A stretch of 64,000 nt of DNA from Mangrovimonas spongiae (GCF_003944795.1 NZ_RWBG01000003.1:186001-250000); one strand, 5' to 3'; positions 34,043 through 43,643 are shown, counted from the stretch's first letter. Notes: generated by a model not told the origin, from the letters alone. Translations and numbers: made by a program.

Positions 34043-35446
34043 TTATTTTTTAACTAAAAGATAAGTAAGCCATGAAATTGAAATGCCAATTATAATTGGA
34101 TCTAAACCATAAGGAATGTCAACGTCTAAAAATATAATTAATAATGTTGAAAATCCACCAAAGAGCATAGCTAATAGTGCCGCTAGGGGCTTTTTTCTTT
34201 TCAAAAATAGCATTGCCAAAACGGGAACTAATAAGCCAGAAACCATAAAAGCATAGGAGCTAAGCATTAAATCTAAAACGCTGGTCATTGCTGTAGCAAT
34301 TAAAATGGCAGCAAACCCTATGACGAAAGTGATGATTTGCGATATACGAATAGTTTTTGGGTTGCTATCGTTCATCCCTAAAATATCTGTAGTGAAATTT
34401 CCTGAAGCGGCTAATAAGCAGCTATCAGCTGTAGACATAATAGCCGAAAAGTAGGCTGAAAGCATGAGTCCCATCAATCCTACGGGTAAAACATTTTTTA
34501 AAAGCATGGGTAGTCCTATTTCTGGATCCATAGTAGCTGCCGTTATAAACCCTTCTGGGGCAAACAAACCTTGTTCTGCAGCAACACGAGCCAATAAGCC
34601 TAGAGCAACCCCCATAAATGCCATAATGGGATATTCAAAAATGCCAGCAATGTACCACGCCTTTTTAGCCGTTTTTTCATCTTTACAGGCATAAATACGC
34701 TGGTAGAGTGTCATTCCAACAAACCAAATAGGAATAATGGTAATACTCCAATTTAAAATATCTATCCAAGAAACGTTGGTTAGGCTAAAGAATTCGGTTG
34801 GTAATGTCTTAGAAACGGCTTCAAAACCACCAAGTGTTGTGTAAGCAATTGGAATTCCAATAAAGATGAGTCCTATCATTAAAATAATCCATTGAAATGT
34901 GTCTGTGTAAATGACGGCTTTTATGCCGCCAAAAACGGTATAAAATAAAGCAATGCCGCCCATTATAATTAAGGCGTGATTTAAACTTAACTCGGAAAAG
35001 GTGCCAACGGCTAGTTTAGCGCCAGCCAATAATTGTGAAGCAGTAAAACCAAGATATCCAATAAATGAAATAACGCCAGCAAGAAGAGCTACATTTTTAC
35101 CGTAATTACGTTTTAAGAGTTCGGGAAATGTAAGGAGATTAAATTCGTGTCCTTCCTTAATTACTTTAGGTATTAGCAATACAGCGCTTAACCAAGCGCC
35201 TACAAGTCCTGTAAATAACATCCAAGACCCAGAAAGCCCCATAACAAACCCTAAGCCACCGAGGCCAATAGAAAATCCACCGCCAACATCGGTAGCGACA
35301 ACAGATAAGCCCACATGCCAACTACTCATATTGTTACTACCAACGTAGTAGTCGCTTGCGCTTTTGTTTTTTCTATAGTAATAAAATCCGATTGTCAGAA
35401 CGACAATCATGTAAATAATAAAAACAAGAATATCTATAATGTTCAT
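34043..35446 (-). CDS. Sodium:solute symporter (SSS family)
   Basis: A 467-residue inner-membrane transporter with about 13 hydrophobic helices and SSS-family motifs (DVGGGFSIGLGGLGF in TM2 and LMGLMLSAYFSAIMSTADS in TM8, which holds the Na+ site residues). Substrates of the family are sugars, amino acids, organic acids and others. Its place at the head of the M20-alr-racemase genes suggests amino acid derivatives, by context only. It follows the GNAT gene by 9 bases. Confidence 0.9.
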   Translation of the reverse strand: MNIIDILVFIIYMIVVLTIGFYYYRKNKSASDYYVGSNNMSSWHVGLSVVATDVGGGFSIGLGGLGFVMGLSGSWMLFTGLVGAWLSAVLLIPKVIKEGHEFNLLTFPELLKRNYGKNVALLAGVISFIGYLGFTASQLLAGAKLAVGTFSELSLNHALIIMGGIALFYTVFGGIKAVIYTDTFQWIILMIGLIFIGIPIAYTTLGGFEAVSKTLPTEFFSLTNVSWIDILNWSITIIPIWFVGMTLYQRIYACKDEKTAKKAWYIAGIFEYPIMAFMGVALGLLARVAAEQGLFAPEGFITAATMDPEIGLPMLLKNVLPVGLMGLMLSAYFSAIMSTADSCLLAASGNFTTDILGMNDSNPKTIRISQIITFVIGFAAILIATAMTSVLDLMLSSYAFMVSGLLVPVLAMLFLKRKKPLAALLAMLFGGFSTLLIIFLDVDIPYGLDPIIIGISISWLTYLLVKK

Positions 35447-35455
35447 ACAGACTGT

Positions 35456-35899
35456 TTACTTTTTCAGCCGCATTTCAAGATATTTGTTTTCAAATCCTAA
35501 TTTTTCGTAAAGGTGTATAGCAGGATTGTTAGGTTCTACGTGAAGTGCAATATCGCCATTTGTTAAGTCTATAGCTTTTTGCATGAGTTGCTTGCCTATG
35601 CCTTTGCCGCGAGCGTTTTGGTGTACTGCAATATAAACAAGAATGTTTTCGGGGATATAACCATCCATTCCTGTTTCGTTAATTATGGTAATGCCTTGAA
35701 TGCCTTCTTTATCTTTAATTACAAGCACAAAACCACCTTGAGCTGAGATGTTATCTTTTACCGCATAATCTAAACATTTGGCAATGTCTTTTTTGTCATC
35801 ACCAAATTCTTGTAAATGTGCGTGAAGAAAATTAATAATGATGTCTTTCTCTTCTTGAGATGGTTTTGCGTTGGAATTGTATATTTTGAATACATTCAT
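35456..35899 (-). CDS. GNAT family N-acetyltransferase
   Basis: A 147-residue acetyltransferase. The acetyl-CoA pyrophosphate loop is VHQNARGKGIGKQLMQKA and the last strand is HVEPNNPAIHLYEKLGFE, both textbook GNAT. The acceptor is unknown. It starts 3 bases after the rpsU stop, so it may modify a ribosomal or small-molecule target made at the same time, but that is only a guess. Confidence 0.9.
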   Translation of the reverse strand: MNVFKIYNSNAKPSQEEKDIIINFLHAHLQEFGDDKKDIAKCLDYAVKDNISAQGGFVLVIKDKEGIQGITIINETGMDGYIPENILVYIAVHQNARGKGIGKQLMQKAIDLTNGDIALHVEPNNPAIHLYEKLGFENKYLEMRLKK

Positions 35900-35902
35900 A
35901 AA

Positions 35903-36097
35903 TTAAATGGCTTCTTCGTCTCTAATAGACTGAATGTAAGAGGCCTTTTGAATTTCTTTTCTTCTTTCAACAGATTTTTTAGTGTAATATTGGTTTTCGC
36001 GAATTTGCTGCATGATTTTTACGTTACGGTGTTTACGTTTGTAACGTTTTAATGCGCGTTCAATTTTTTCGCCTTCTTTTACTTCAATTTTTAACAT
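35903..36097 (-). CDS. rpsU: 30S ribosomal protein S21
   Basis: A 64-residue basic protein with the S21 pattern IEVKEGEKIERALKRYKRK and YYTKKSVERRKEIQKASY. In Bacteroidota, bS21 lies near the anti-Shine-Dalgarno on the ribosome, which helps explain weak use of SD sites in this phylum; accordingly the starts in this window lack clear SD motifs. It lies 30 bases after rpoD, an order that recalls the rpsU-dnaG-rpoD operon of proteobacteria, here inverted and without dnaG. Confidence 0.97.
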   Translation of the reverse strand: MLKIEVKEGEKIERALKRYKRKHRNVKIMQQIRENQYYTKKSVERRKEIQKASYIQSIRDEEAI

Positions 36098-36127
36098 ATA
36101 TCGATTTTAGTGTATTATTACTTAAGA

Positions 36128-36991
36128 TTATCCTAAGTAAGTTTTTAATATTTTATTTTTTGAACTGTGTCGTAATCTACGAATACCTTTTTCTTTAATT
36201 TGTCTAACACGTTCTCTTGTTAGTCCAAAGGTTTCACCTATTTCTTCTAAGCTCATAGGTTGTTCGTTACTTATACCATAGTATAAACGAATAACATCTG
36301 CTTCGCGTTGTGATAAGGTGTCCAAAGCGCGATTTACTTCAACATTTAAAGAGTCCTTTAAAAGATCTTTGTCCGGATTAGGTGATTCGCCAGATTTTAC
36401 AACATCGTATAAACTAGAATCTTCACCTTCTTTTAACGGGGCGTCCATAGATAAATGTCTTCCCGAGTTTTTCATAGACTGTTTTACATCGCTAACAGTC
36501 ATGTCTAGTTCTTTAGCAATTTCTTCTGGACTTGGTGGTCTTTGATGCGCTTGTTCTAAATGAGAATACGCTTTGTTGATTTTATTTATTGATCCAATTT
36601 TATTTAGTGGTAAACGAACAATTCTAGCTTGCTCTGCCAATGCTTGTAAAATAGATTGACGAATCCACCAAACAGCGTAAGAGATAAATTTAAACCCGCG
36701 TGTTTCATCAAATCTTTTAGCAGCTTTAACTAAACCTGCATTCCCTTCGTTAATTAAATCGGGTAATTTTAAACCTTGATTTTGATATTGTTTGGCTACA
36801 GAAACCACAAAACGTAAGTTGGCTGTTGTTAATTTATCCAAAGCTTGTTGGTCACCTTCGCGAATACGTTGTGCTAACTCAACTTCTTCTTCAGCTGTAA
36901 TTAGGGGCATTTTACTTATATCTTGAAGATACTTGTCAAGTGACTTAGATTCCCTATTCGTAACCTGCTTGGTAATTTTTAACTGCCTCAT
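36128..36991 (-). CDS. rpoD: Primary RNA polymerase sigma factor (Bacteroidota RpoD/SigA)
   Basis: A 287-residue sigma-70. It has a short region 1.2 ([20 protein letters not shown]), the core region 2 ([34 protein letters not shown]), region 3 and region 4 with the helix-turn-helix [21 protein letters not shown]. The large region 1.1 is absent, as usual for this phylum. It recognises TTTG/TAnnTTTG promoters like those found near tRNA-Gly, porG, tig and the fasciclin gene. Upstream of it stand 150 bases with a possible -7-like TATGTTG. Confidence 0.97.
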   Translation of the reverse strand: MRQLKITKQVTNRESKSLDKYLQDISKMPLITAEEEVELAQRIREGDQQALDKLTTANLRFVVSVAKQYQNQGLKLPDLINEGNAGLVKAAKRFDETRGFKFISYAVWWIRQSILQALAEQARIVRLPLNKIGSINKINKAYSHLEQAHQRPPSPEEIAKELDMTVSDVKQSMKNSGRHLSMDAPLKEGEDSSLYDVVKSGESPNPDKDLLKDSLNVEVNRALDTLSQREADVIRLYYGISNEQPMSLEEIGETFGLTRERVRQIKEKGIRRLRHSSKNKILKTYLG

Positions 36992-37144
36992 ATGCTTTCC
37001 TGAAATTTATGTTATGTAATGTTATGAACTCTACAACATAACCTTTTTTATGGGAAATCCAAAAAAAGTAGCACTTCTTTTTTAAAAACACCTTGATTTA
37101 GGTGAAATTTAAGAAGATGTTAACAATTTAGGCGTGAATATGTT

Positions 37145-39781
37145 TTAATTCACGGAGTCCTTCGCTTGTTTCTTTTTACCAAAAATATTTCCAATAAGGT
37201 CTTTTACACCTTCTTCTACAGTGTTGCTATTGGTGTTAGTTGAATCTGTATTAGTTTGTGTTTCTGTGTCTTGGTTTTGATTGTCATTTAAACCGCCAAG
37301 TAAATCTTTAATCGTGTTGGATCCTTGGTTTAAAAGTTTTTGTTTTTGAATTTCGATTAATTGATTGGTGAGGTTTGTGGTAGCACTCGATAAATCGGTT
37401 TTTACCGTTGGACTTGTAAAACTGCCACCAATATTGGCAGTAACAGGAATGGAAATGTTGTTAACTTCTTGGTCGTCTATTTTTCCGATAAGTCTATTGA
37501 TGTCGCTTCCTAAATATTTTGCAGGTACTTGAAATACAACATTGTAATCTATGGTTTTGTCAAAGCTGTGTGCTCCAGAAATTTGAATATCGATGTCTTC
37601 ATATTTAAGATTGAATGGTTTAACATTAACATGCCCATTGTTAAACTCTAAATTGGCTTTTAAATCGTCCAAGTTTAGTTTTTTAAAGTCAATAAAATTA
37701 ACGTTGTTCTCTAATTTACTAAGTAAAGGTGAGTTTTCGGTGTTAATTTGCTTGGTAAGCAGCTCGGCAAAAGCGTCGCCAGAGATGCTAGTTAGTTTGG
37801 GTGAAAACTCACTATCTAAATCGCCAGAAAGATGTAAGGTGGAATTTAATTTTCCTTGCAAAACATTAGCAATAGGAGCAAGGGCTTGCAAAAGTTCTAA
37901 GTCTTTAAAAGATTGTGAAATGTCAAAATTATCGGCGCCAAGATCTAGGTTAAATGTTGGTGTGTCGTTTTTGGTGTCTACAAGTCCGTTTATGGATAAC
38001 CCGCCATTAAAAATTCGGGACGTCATATTATTTAACGATGCTTGTTGATCTTTAATAACAAGCGATCCTTTAACATCTTTAAGTGTAAGGTTGTTGTAAA
38101 CGACTTCTTTGGCATCGGCATTAATGGTACAATCTAAAAAATCGGGGATTTTTAAGGATTCGCTTTCACTTGTCGTTTTATTGTCTTCGCCTGTGTCTTC
38201 ATCGGGTACCATAAAATCGCGAACCACAAATTTGTTAGAATTTACATTAAAGTTCCCTTGTAGTTTTTTGTCGCTAAGTAAAAAGCCTAACAGATTGTCA
38301 ATGGTTCCAGTAGCGTATAGGTCGCTTTGTCCTGTTGAAGCATTAAAGTTTTTTAACGTTATGGTTCCTGGTTTAAAATTGATGTTAGCTTGTGTGATTT
38401 CAATGGGGTTTACAATATCTTCCGAAGAGAACACAAAGTCGCTAATACTAACTGTTCCGTTGTTTTTTATACGGCTGTAAGCATTGGTTTCAATAGCATT
38501 TACATCGAAGTTAGTGTTTAGGTTGCCTTTTAAAGTGCCTGTTAATTCGTTGTCTAGTTCAACTGGGTAAGCTTTAGTAATGTTGCTTAGGTTAAGTGTA
38601 CCATCAATATTAGCATTAACGAGCATATTTTGGGTTAAATTTCTTAAAGTAGCAGAAGACTTGAAGACGTCTTCATCTATTTTAAAATTAAGAGTTTGAA
38701 TGTCTACGAAGGTATCGTCTGCATTTCCTGAAGTGTTTTTTATGCTAGTGTTTATACTAATGTTTTCTACACTTTTTGGAAGATCTGGATATTTAAACGA
38801 GGCATTGTTGGATACAATGTTAATATTCATTGTAGGAATGGTTTCCTCAGTGAGCATACCTTTTACAGCACCAGAAATTTTGAAGTTCCCTGTAGTTTCT
38901 ACGTTGGCAATGTTTTTAGAATAGTTTTCAGGAATTACGGCTAGGAAATCCTTAAATGATGATCCTGGATTTTCAAAAGTGATATCAATATTTTGACCTT
39001 CTTCTAGTAATTGCACAAAGCCATCAAACTCTAATGGTAGTTGATTGATATAAGCTTTATTGTCTTTAAAGGTGTATTTCTGATTATCTAAATCTAACCC
39101 AAGAATTGCTTCTAGTTTTATATGATTATTGTTTAAGTATTTTGTACTGTCTAGGCTTAAGCTTATGTTGGCTTCGGTATTGGTATCTAATTCAGATTTT
39201 TCGGCTGAAAATGTTCCTTTACCTTCGTGGTTAAGTTCTGTTATGAAAACCTCAGTTTTAGATGCTTCATCAATATACGTTAAAGCACTATTCGTTATGG
39301 CGTAATCTTCAATATCGAAAGCAAAGCTGCTGTCAGTATCATTTTGTTCTTTAGTAGTTTCAGTGTTATTGTCTTGTTGTAAGGCAATATCGTAATTGGC
39401 TTGTCCTAGCGTATTAGTTTTTAAAGTGATTAGTGCTTCATCTATATTAATAGAATTAATGACTATAGCATCTTCGTTGGCTGTTTTAAATAATTCTTTA
39501 ATCGACATGGTAAAAGCAATCGATTTTACAGTGGCCAAGGTTTCGCCTTCAAACGGTTTTTTATTCGTGATTGTTAAATCGTCAACATTGGCATAGGCTT
39601 GTGGGAAGCTTCTAATAAAACTTAAATCGACATCAGAAAACTCTACTTGAGCATTAAGGTTTTGGTTGAGGTAGTTTTTAACCATATCCTTTATCTGTCC
39701 TTGAAATAGAAATGGAATAGCTAATAGTAATAAGGAAATAATGCCTAAAGTAATGCCTAGTATTTTAAAAGCTTTCTTCAT
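37145..39781 (-). CDS. AsmA-like protein (AsmA/YhdP-type bridge family)
   Basis: An 878-residue protein with one N-terminal membrane helix (about 5-27) followed by a long periplasmic beta-rich part. It has AsmA N-terminal features (NLNAQVEFSDVDLSFIRSFPQA) and the AsmA-2 C-terminal region (about 590-800; LNNMTSRIFNGGLSINGLV, GDAFAELL). Such proteins are thought to move phospholipid between membranes as hydrophobic-groove bridges. The end is Gln/Asn/Thr-rich and disordered. A TATATTTG element (39844-39851, minus) lies upstream, without a clear -33. Confidence 0.87.
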   Translation of the reverse strand: MKKAFKILGITLGIISLLLLAIPFLFQGQIKDMVKNYLNQNLNAQVEFSDVDLSFIRSFPQAYANVDDLTITNKKPFEGETLATVKSIAFTMSIKELFKTANEDAIVINSINIDEALITLKTNTLGQANYDIALQQDNNTETTKEQNDTDSSFAFDIEDYAITNSALTYIDEASKTEVFITELNHEGKGTFSAEKSELDTNTEANISLSLDSTKYLNNNHIKLEAILGLDLDNQKYTFKDNKAYINQLPLEFDGFVQLLEEGQNIDITFENPGSSFKDFLAVIPENYSKNIANVETTGNFKISGAVKGMLTEETIPTMNINIVSNNASFKYPDLPKSVENISINTSIKNTSGNADDTFVDIQTLNFKIDEDVFKSSATLRNLTQNMLVNANIDGTLNLSNITKAYPVELDNELTGTLKGNLNTNFDVNAIETNAYSRIKNNGTVSISDFVFSSEDIVNPIEITQANINFKPGTITLKNFNASTGQSDLYATGTIDNLLGFLLSDKKLQGNFNVNSNKFVVRDFMVPDEDTGEDNKTTSESESLKIPDFLDCTINADAKEVVYNNLTLKDVKGSLVIKDQQASLNNMTSRIFNGGLSINGLVDTKNDTPTFNLDLGADNFDISQSFKDLELLQALAPIANVLQGKLNSTLHLSGDLDSEFSPKLTSISGDAFAELLTKQINTENSPLLSKLENNVNFIDFKKLNLDDLKANLEFNNGHVNVKPFNLKYEDIDIQISGAHSFDKTIDYNVVFQVPAKYLGSDINRLIGKIDDQEVNNISIPVTANIGGSFTSPTVKTDLSSATTNLTNQLIEIQKQKLLNQGSNTIKDLLGGLNDNQNQDTETQTNTDSTNTNSNTVEEGVKDLIGNIFGKKKQAKDSVN

Positions 39782-39948
39782 AATTGGTTTAAAGAGTTTT
39801 GTAGGTATATACGTATTATAGTAGTGCTTTGGTTTCTGTTATGCAAATATAAGCTATAAGGTTAAGACACATTTAACGAAACAAAGTCAAACCGTTAAGT
39901 AAACTTTAACATTATAGTAAACTGACTCAGGATAAGCTTATAAGGTCT

Positions 39949-40710
39949 TTATTGAGAAGGGTGTTTTGATTCTGGTGCAAGCCTTGATGGGTTCAAATCT
40001 CGATTATCGAGTAAATCAATTTCTTCGTTTATGTTTAGCTTAAACCGCTTTCTAAAAGCATAAACGCCTAAATACAAAAATGGCGTGTCCAGCAAAGCTA
40101 CCAAAACTTTAAAGATAAAACCGCTTAAAAGTAAGCCTAAAAACAGATCCCATTCAATCTTTCCAAAAGCACATAGTAAAAATACGACCGTAAAGGTATC
40201 TACAAATTGCGATAGCCAGGTAGAAAAATTATTACGAAGCCATAAATGCTTGCCTTTGGTTAGGCGTTTCCAAAAGTGATAAATTTGAATATCTACAAAT
40301 TGTGCCAATAAATAGGCCATCATACTAGCAAATACTGCAATAGCTGTGCTGCCAAAGACGGTAGAAAATAAACTGTCTTTTACAGGCGACCACTCTGTTG
40401 CTGGAACGGCATTGGCAACATAAATGATTAGCATAGAGAAAAAGGATGCGAAAATACCTGTAACAACCACCTGATTAGCACGTTTTTTACCGTAAATTTC
40501 ACTAATTAAATCGGTGATTAAAAAGGTGATGGGGTAGGGTAATATACCAACAGAAATTTCAAATAATTTAGTATCAAAAACTTCAATGTTTCCTGGGTGC
40601 CAGTAAAAAAACTTCTGAAAAATAAGATTAGAAACCACGAGCGACGTGATAAACAAAGCAGCCAAAATTAAGTAAATGCGTTGTGCAGCTAGTTTGTCTT
40701 TTTGGGTCAT
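39949..40710 (-). CDS. yhhQ: Queuosine precursor transporter (YhhQ family)
   Basis: A 253-residue inner-membrane protein with about six helices and the VUT-1/YhhQ signatures (PYPITFLITDLISEIYGKKRAN, and FVDTFTVVFLLCAFG). E. coli YhhQ takes up preQ0/preQ1 for queuosine in tRNA. The start is the ATG at 40710 rather than the TTG two codons before. It is divergent from the folK-dNK fusion. No queuosine synthesis genes are in the window. Confidence 0.9.
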   Translation of the reverse strand: MTQKDKLAAQRIYLILAALFITSLVVSNLIFQKFFYWHPGNIEVFDTKLFEISVGILPYPITFLITDLISEIYGKKRANQVVVTGIFASFFSMLIIYVANAVPATEWSPVKDSLFSTVFGSTAIAVFASMMAYLLAQFVDIQIYHFWKRLTKGKHLWLRNNFSTWLSQFVDTFTVVFLLCAFGKIEWDLFLGLLLSGFIFKVLVALLDTPFLYLGVYAFRKRFKLNINEEIDLLDNRDLNPSRLAPESKHPSQ

Positions 40711-40784
40711 ATTCAAATTGTGAATAAATAGGTTGACGTAAATATAAGCTATTAAAAATACTTTTAGTTATTTTGACACTTCTT

Positions 40785-41915
40785 ATGATAACTACCCATA
40801 ACGTATATATTGCATTAGGAAGCAACAAAGGAGATAAGTTAAAACACCTACAAGATGCTGTAGATTTAATTTTTGAAAAATTAGGTCGCATAGAAGCTAT
40901 TGCTAAGGTTTACAGTACACCAGCTTTAGGGTTTCGAGGCGATGATTTTTTTAATTCCTGCTTGTTGTTGCAAACCGAATACGACGCGCAAACGGTTATT
41001 AACACGTTGTTGGAGATTGAAAAACGCCTGGGGCGTGAGCGCAGTTCTACTTCAGGATATGCCTCAAGAACCATAGATTTAGATGTCTTGTTTTTTGATG
41101 AAGAACAGATTGAAAGCGAATTGTTAGTTGTGCCGCACCCGAGGTTACACGAGCGCAATTTTGTCTTGCAACCCTTGCTAGATATTGCTGCGAAATTTAC
41201 CCACCCAAAGTTTAATAAAACTATTATGCAATTAATGGTGGAAAGTCCAGATGATAGTGTTTTGGAGCCAGCCAATGTTTGGTTAAAAAATCCAATTAAA
41301 AAATATGGATTGTCTAAGCTAAATTACATTGCTATCGAAGGTAATATTGGTGCAGGGAAAACAAGTTTGGCAACCAAAATATCAAACGATTTTAATGCGA
41401 AACTGATTCTAGAACGTTTTGCCGATAACCCGTTTTTACCCAAATTTTACGAAGATCAACAACGTTATGCGTTTACTTTAGAAATGTCGTTTTTGGCCGA
41501 CCGTTACCAGCAAATTAGCGACGATTTGTCGCAATTGGATTTATTTAGAGATTTTATTGTGAGTGATTACGATATTTATAAATCCTTGATTTTTTCCAAA
41601 ATTACCCTGCCAGAAGATGAGTTCAGACTTTACAGGAAGTTATTCTACTTAATGTACAAGGATATCGCTAAGCCAGAGCTTTATATTTATCTCTACCAAA
41701 ATACCAACCGATTACAGGAAAATATTAAAAAGCGTGGTCGCGATTACGAAAAGAATATAGAAAATGCCTATCTGGAGAAAATTAATGCCGGCTATTTGGA
41801 GTTTTTAAAAAACCAAAGCGAACTAAACGTAAAAATGATTGATATTTCCGATAAGGATTTTGTCAAGCATCGCGAAGATTACTTATGGTTGTTACGGGAA
41901 ATAGAACTTAGCTGA
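40785..41915 (+). CDS. folK: HPPK - deoxynucleoside kinase fusion protein
   Basis: A 376-residue two-domain enzyme. Residues 1-150 are 6-hydroxymethyl-7,8-dihydropterin pyrophosphokinase (ALGSNKGDKL, RERSSTSGYASRTIDLDVLFF, PHPRLHERNFVL), the folate enzyme FolK. Residues 178-376 are a dNK-type deoxynucleoside kinase with P-loop GNIGAGKT (186-193), ERF, DRY and a LID (KRGRDYEKNI). The start is the ATG at 40785; a TTG is four codons upstream. The fusion joins folate and dNTP salvage, both needed for dTMP and DNA synthesis. It is known from other Flavobacteriia. Confidence 0.93.
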   Translation: MITTHNVYIALGSNKGDKLKHLQDAVDLIFEKLGRIEAIAKVYSTPALGFRGDDFFNSCLLLQTEYDAQTVINTLLEIEKRLGRERSSTSGYASRTIDLDVLFFDEEQIESELLVVPHPRLHERNFVLQPLLDIAAKFTHPKFNKTIMQLMVESPDDSVLEPANVWLKNPIKKYGLSKLNYIAIEGNIGAGKTSLATKISNDFNAKLILERFADNPFLPKFYEDQQRYAFTLEMSFLADRYQQISDDLSQLDLFRDFIVSDYDIYKSLIFSKITLPEDEFRLYRKLFYLMYKDIAKPELYIYLYQNTNRLQENIKKRGRDYEKNIENAYLEKINAGYLEFLKNQSELNVKMIDISDKDFVKHREDYLWLLREIELS

Positions 41916-42041
41916 TTTAATATGTGAATCTTACATTTTTAAAAGTAATTTCATCATCTGGAAATTTTGTTCGGAGGTTTATTCTGTAATGACACCGTGT
42001 TAAAATAAAGATATTTATAATTGTTGCACATGTTAAATAAA

Positions 42042-42089
42042 AAAAACAACAATAATTACAATAGTTAAACTGCAATTATTGTTGTTTTT
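42042..42089. terminator. Bidirectional terminator between folK-dNK and the small T9SS gene
   Basis: A 16-bp perfect inverted repeat, AAAAACAACAATAATT (42042-42057) with AATTATTGTTGTTTTT (42074-42089). It lies between two convergent genes. The rest of 41916-42123 shows nothing else. Confidence 0.88.
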
Positions 42090-42123
42090 AACCTATTCCT
42101 AAATAAAGGAAATGATTTTTTTG

Positions 42124-42852
42124 TTAGTTTTTCATGACTTTTATATAAGCTTCTTTATTGTTTTTAGAGGTAAGCTTAACAAAATAAATTCCAGCAGGCT
42201 GATTAATGTTTAACGCAATATGTTTTGAGTTTTTATATGTTTTATTCATAATTACCTGTCCTAAAACATTGGTTAAATTAAGAGTTAACTCCTCAATTGG
42301 TGTTTCAAATTTAATGTTGAATTTGTCGTTTGTAGGGTTAGGGTAATAAGTAAATTGATTGTCAAATTCATTGCTAATTAAGCCCAAAGTAGCACATTCC
42401 GAAAGTGTCGGGGCACAATCTCCTGTCCAACCCGTACAAGGTGGTGTGGGGGTGTCTGCAGGATTACTAGCTAACACCTCTCTTGATGATTGTGTTGTGT
42501 CTGATCCTGTTTGTGCCGCAGGAACACATTCTTCTATTAGCCAAACACAAAAGCTGCCGGTTGTAGTGGTTTTTACCCATTCCCAATTACTGCCACTCCA
42601 TTCTATTGTGTAAGTTAATTTTGTGTTAGCAATAGTGTTACAAGCCGATTCTGTTACATATTGAGAGCAATCATTTGAAGAAGAGTTCACGCCAGTATAC
42701 TTGGGTTTTCCGTTTTGGGTGTCTGTTCCGTTTGTTTGAATGTAATCACTTAAAGCGTCAGTGTCTGTACAAGATCCACTTACGGTTATGGTTTGAGAAA
42801 ATGTAAATTGAAAAATAAAAAAAGCACAAAAGGTAAGTAAAGTTTTGTTCAT
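42124..42852 (-). CDS. Small secreted protein with T9SS type A sorting domain
   Basis: A 242-residue protein of unknown function. Signal peptide 1-19 (FQFTFSQ). The mature middle (about 20-160) has nine Cys and no domain I recognise (CTDTDALSDYIQ, WEWVKTTTTGSFCVWL, PPCTGWTGDCAP). The last 75 residues are a type A C-terminal sorting domain (YYPNPTNDKFNIKFE, NVLGQVI, AGIYFVKLTS), which sends it through the T9SS to the surface, where the domain is normally cleaved. It is monocistronic with a terminator after it. Confidence 0.87.
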   Translation of the reverse strand: MNKTLLTFCAFFIFQFTFSQTITVSGSCTDTDALSDYIQTNGTDTQNGKPKYTGVNSSSNDCSQYVTESACNTIANTKLTYTIEWSGSNWEWVKTTTTGSFCVWLIEECVPAAQTGSDTTQSSREVLASNPADTPTPPCTGWTGDCAPTLSECATLGLISNEFDNQFTYYPNPTNDKFNIKFETPIEELTLNLTNVLGQVIMNKTYKNSKHIALNINQPAGIYFVKLTSKNNKEAYIKVMKN

Positions 42853-42957
42853 TTTAGTTGGGTTAAATTAGGGTTAATATTTGTTTTAGGTTTTAAAAAA
42901 GAACAGGGCTAAAATAAATAAAATCTTTAACTTAGCGTAGGTTTTTTCGTGTAATAC

Positions 42958-43488
42958 CTATGCTTTTAACTTGGCAAATACATCCCAAACTACAACTCCA
43001 CAACTTACCGAAATATTTAAACTGTGTTTGGTGCCATATTGTGGTATTTCAATAACCATATCACTAACCGAAACAACGTCTTCCTGTACACCTTTTACTT
43101 CGTTGCCAAAAACCAACGCATAAGTCGTGTTGGGTTCAGGGGAAAAATCGTTAAGCATGGTGGCATTTTCAGCTTGTTCAATAGCGAGAATTTTTATGTT
43201 GTCGCCTTGTAGTTTTTTTACGAGATCAAGTGTGTTCTCTGCATATTCCCAAGCCACGGTTTCGGTACTTCCTAAAGCCGTTTTATGAATATCTTTATGT
43301 GGTGGTGTCGCAGTAATACCACAGAGGTATATTTTTTCAATTAAAAAGGCGTCACTCGTTCTAAATACCGAGCCAATATTGTTTAAGCTGCGGATATTGT
43401 CTAATATTATAATTAGAGGTGTTTTCTTTGAAGCTTTAAACTCGTTAACATTTAAACGATCTAATTCGCTGTTTTTTAGTTTTCTCAT
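42958..43488 (-). CDS. TrmH/SpoU family RNA methyltransferase
   Basis: A 176-residue SPOUT methyltransferase with the trefoil-knot motifs LDNIRSLNNIGSVFRTSDAF, YALVFGNEVKGV and IPQYGTKHSLNISVSCGVVVW. It would 2'-O-methylate ribose in a tRNA or rRNA; the exact nucleotide is unknown. The start is the ATG at 43488 (MRKLKNSELDRLN); the open frame reaches 43503 via TTG, but that includes a hairpin (CTTCCGC/GCGGAAG, 43495-43512) and is less likely. It is divergent from mutS. Confidence 0.9.
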   Translation of the reverse strand: MRKLKNSELDRLNVNEFKASKKTPLIIILDNIRSLNNIGSVFRTSDAFLIEKIYLCGITATPPHKDIHKTALGSTETVAWEYAENTLDLVKKLQGDNIKILAIEQAENATMLNDFSPEPNTTYALVFGNEVKGVQEDVVSVSDMVIEIPQYGTKHSLNISVSCGVVVWDVFAKLKA

Positions 43489-43643
43489 AGTCATCTTCCG
43501 CAAAAGCGGAAGTCTCTTTTAGGTTTGTCTTCTTTTTTTTTCGTGAAAATGAAGTGCTCTTGTTATATGTGTACTAGTTTTCAACAGTTGTAAATAACTA
43601 TCGTGACATATCTTTTAAAAAGCGTATAATAATAATTAAATTG

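Noticed and set aside
35816-36052. 78-codon plus-strand open frame opposite rpsU and the GNAT gene
   Set aside because: Antisense to two firm genes and composed of Phe/Val/Asn-rich low-complexity sequence.
43495-43512. CTTCCGC/GCGGAAG hairpin as a terminator
   Set aside because: No T-tract follows on either strand close to the stem, and it lies at the start, not the end, of the methyltransferase gene.
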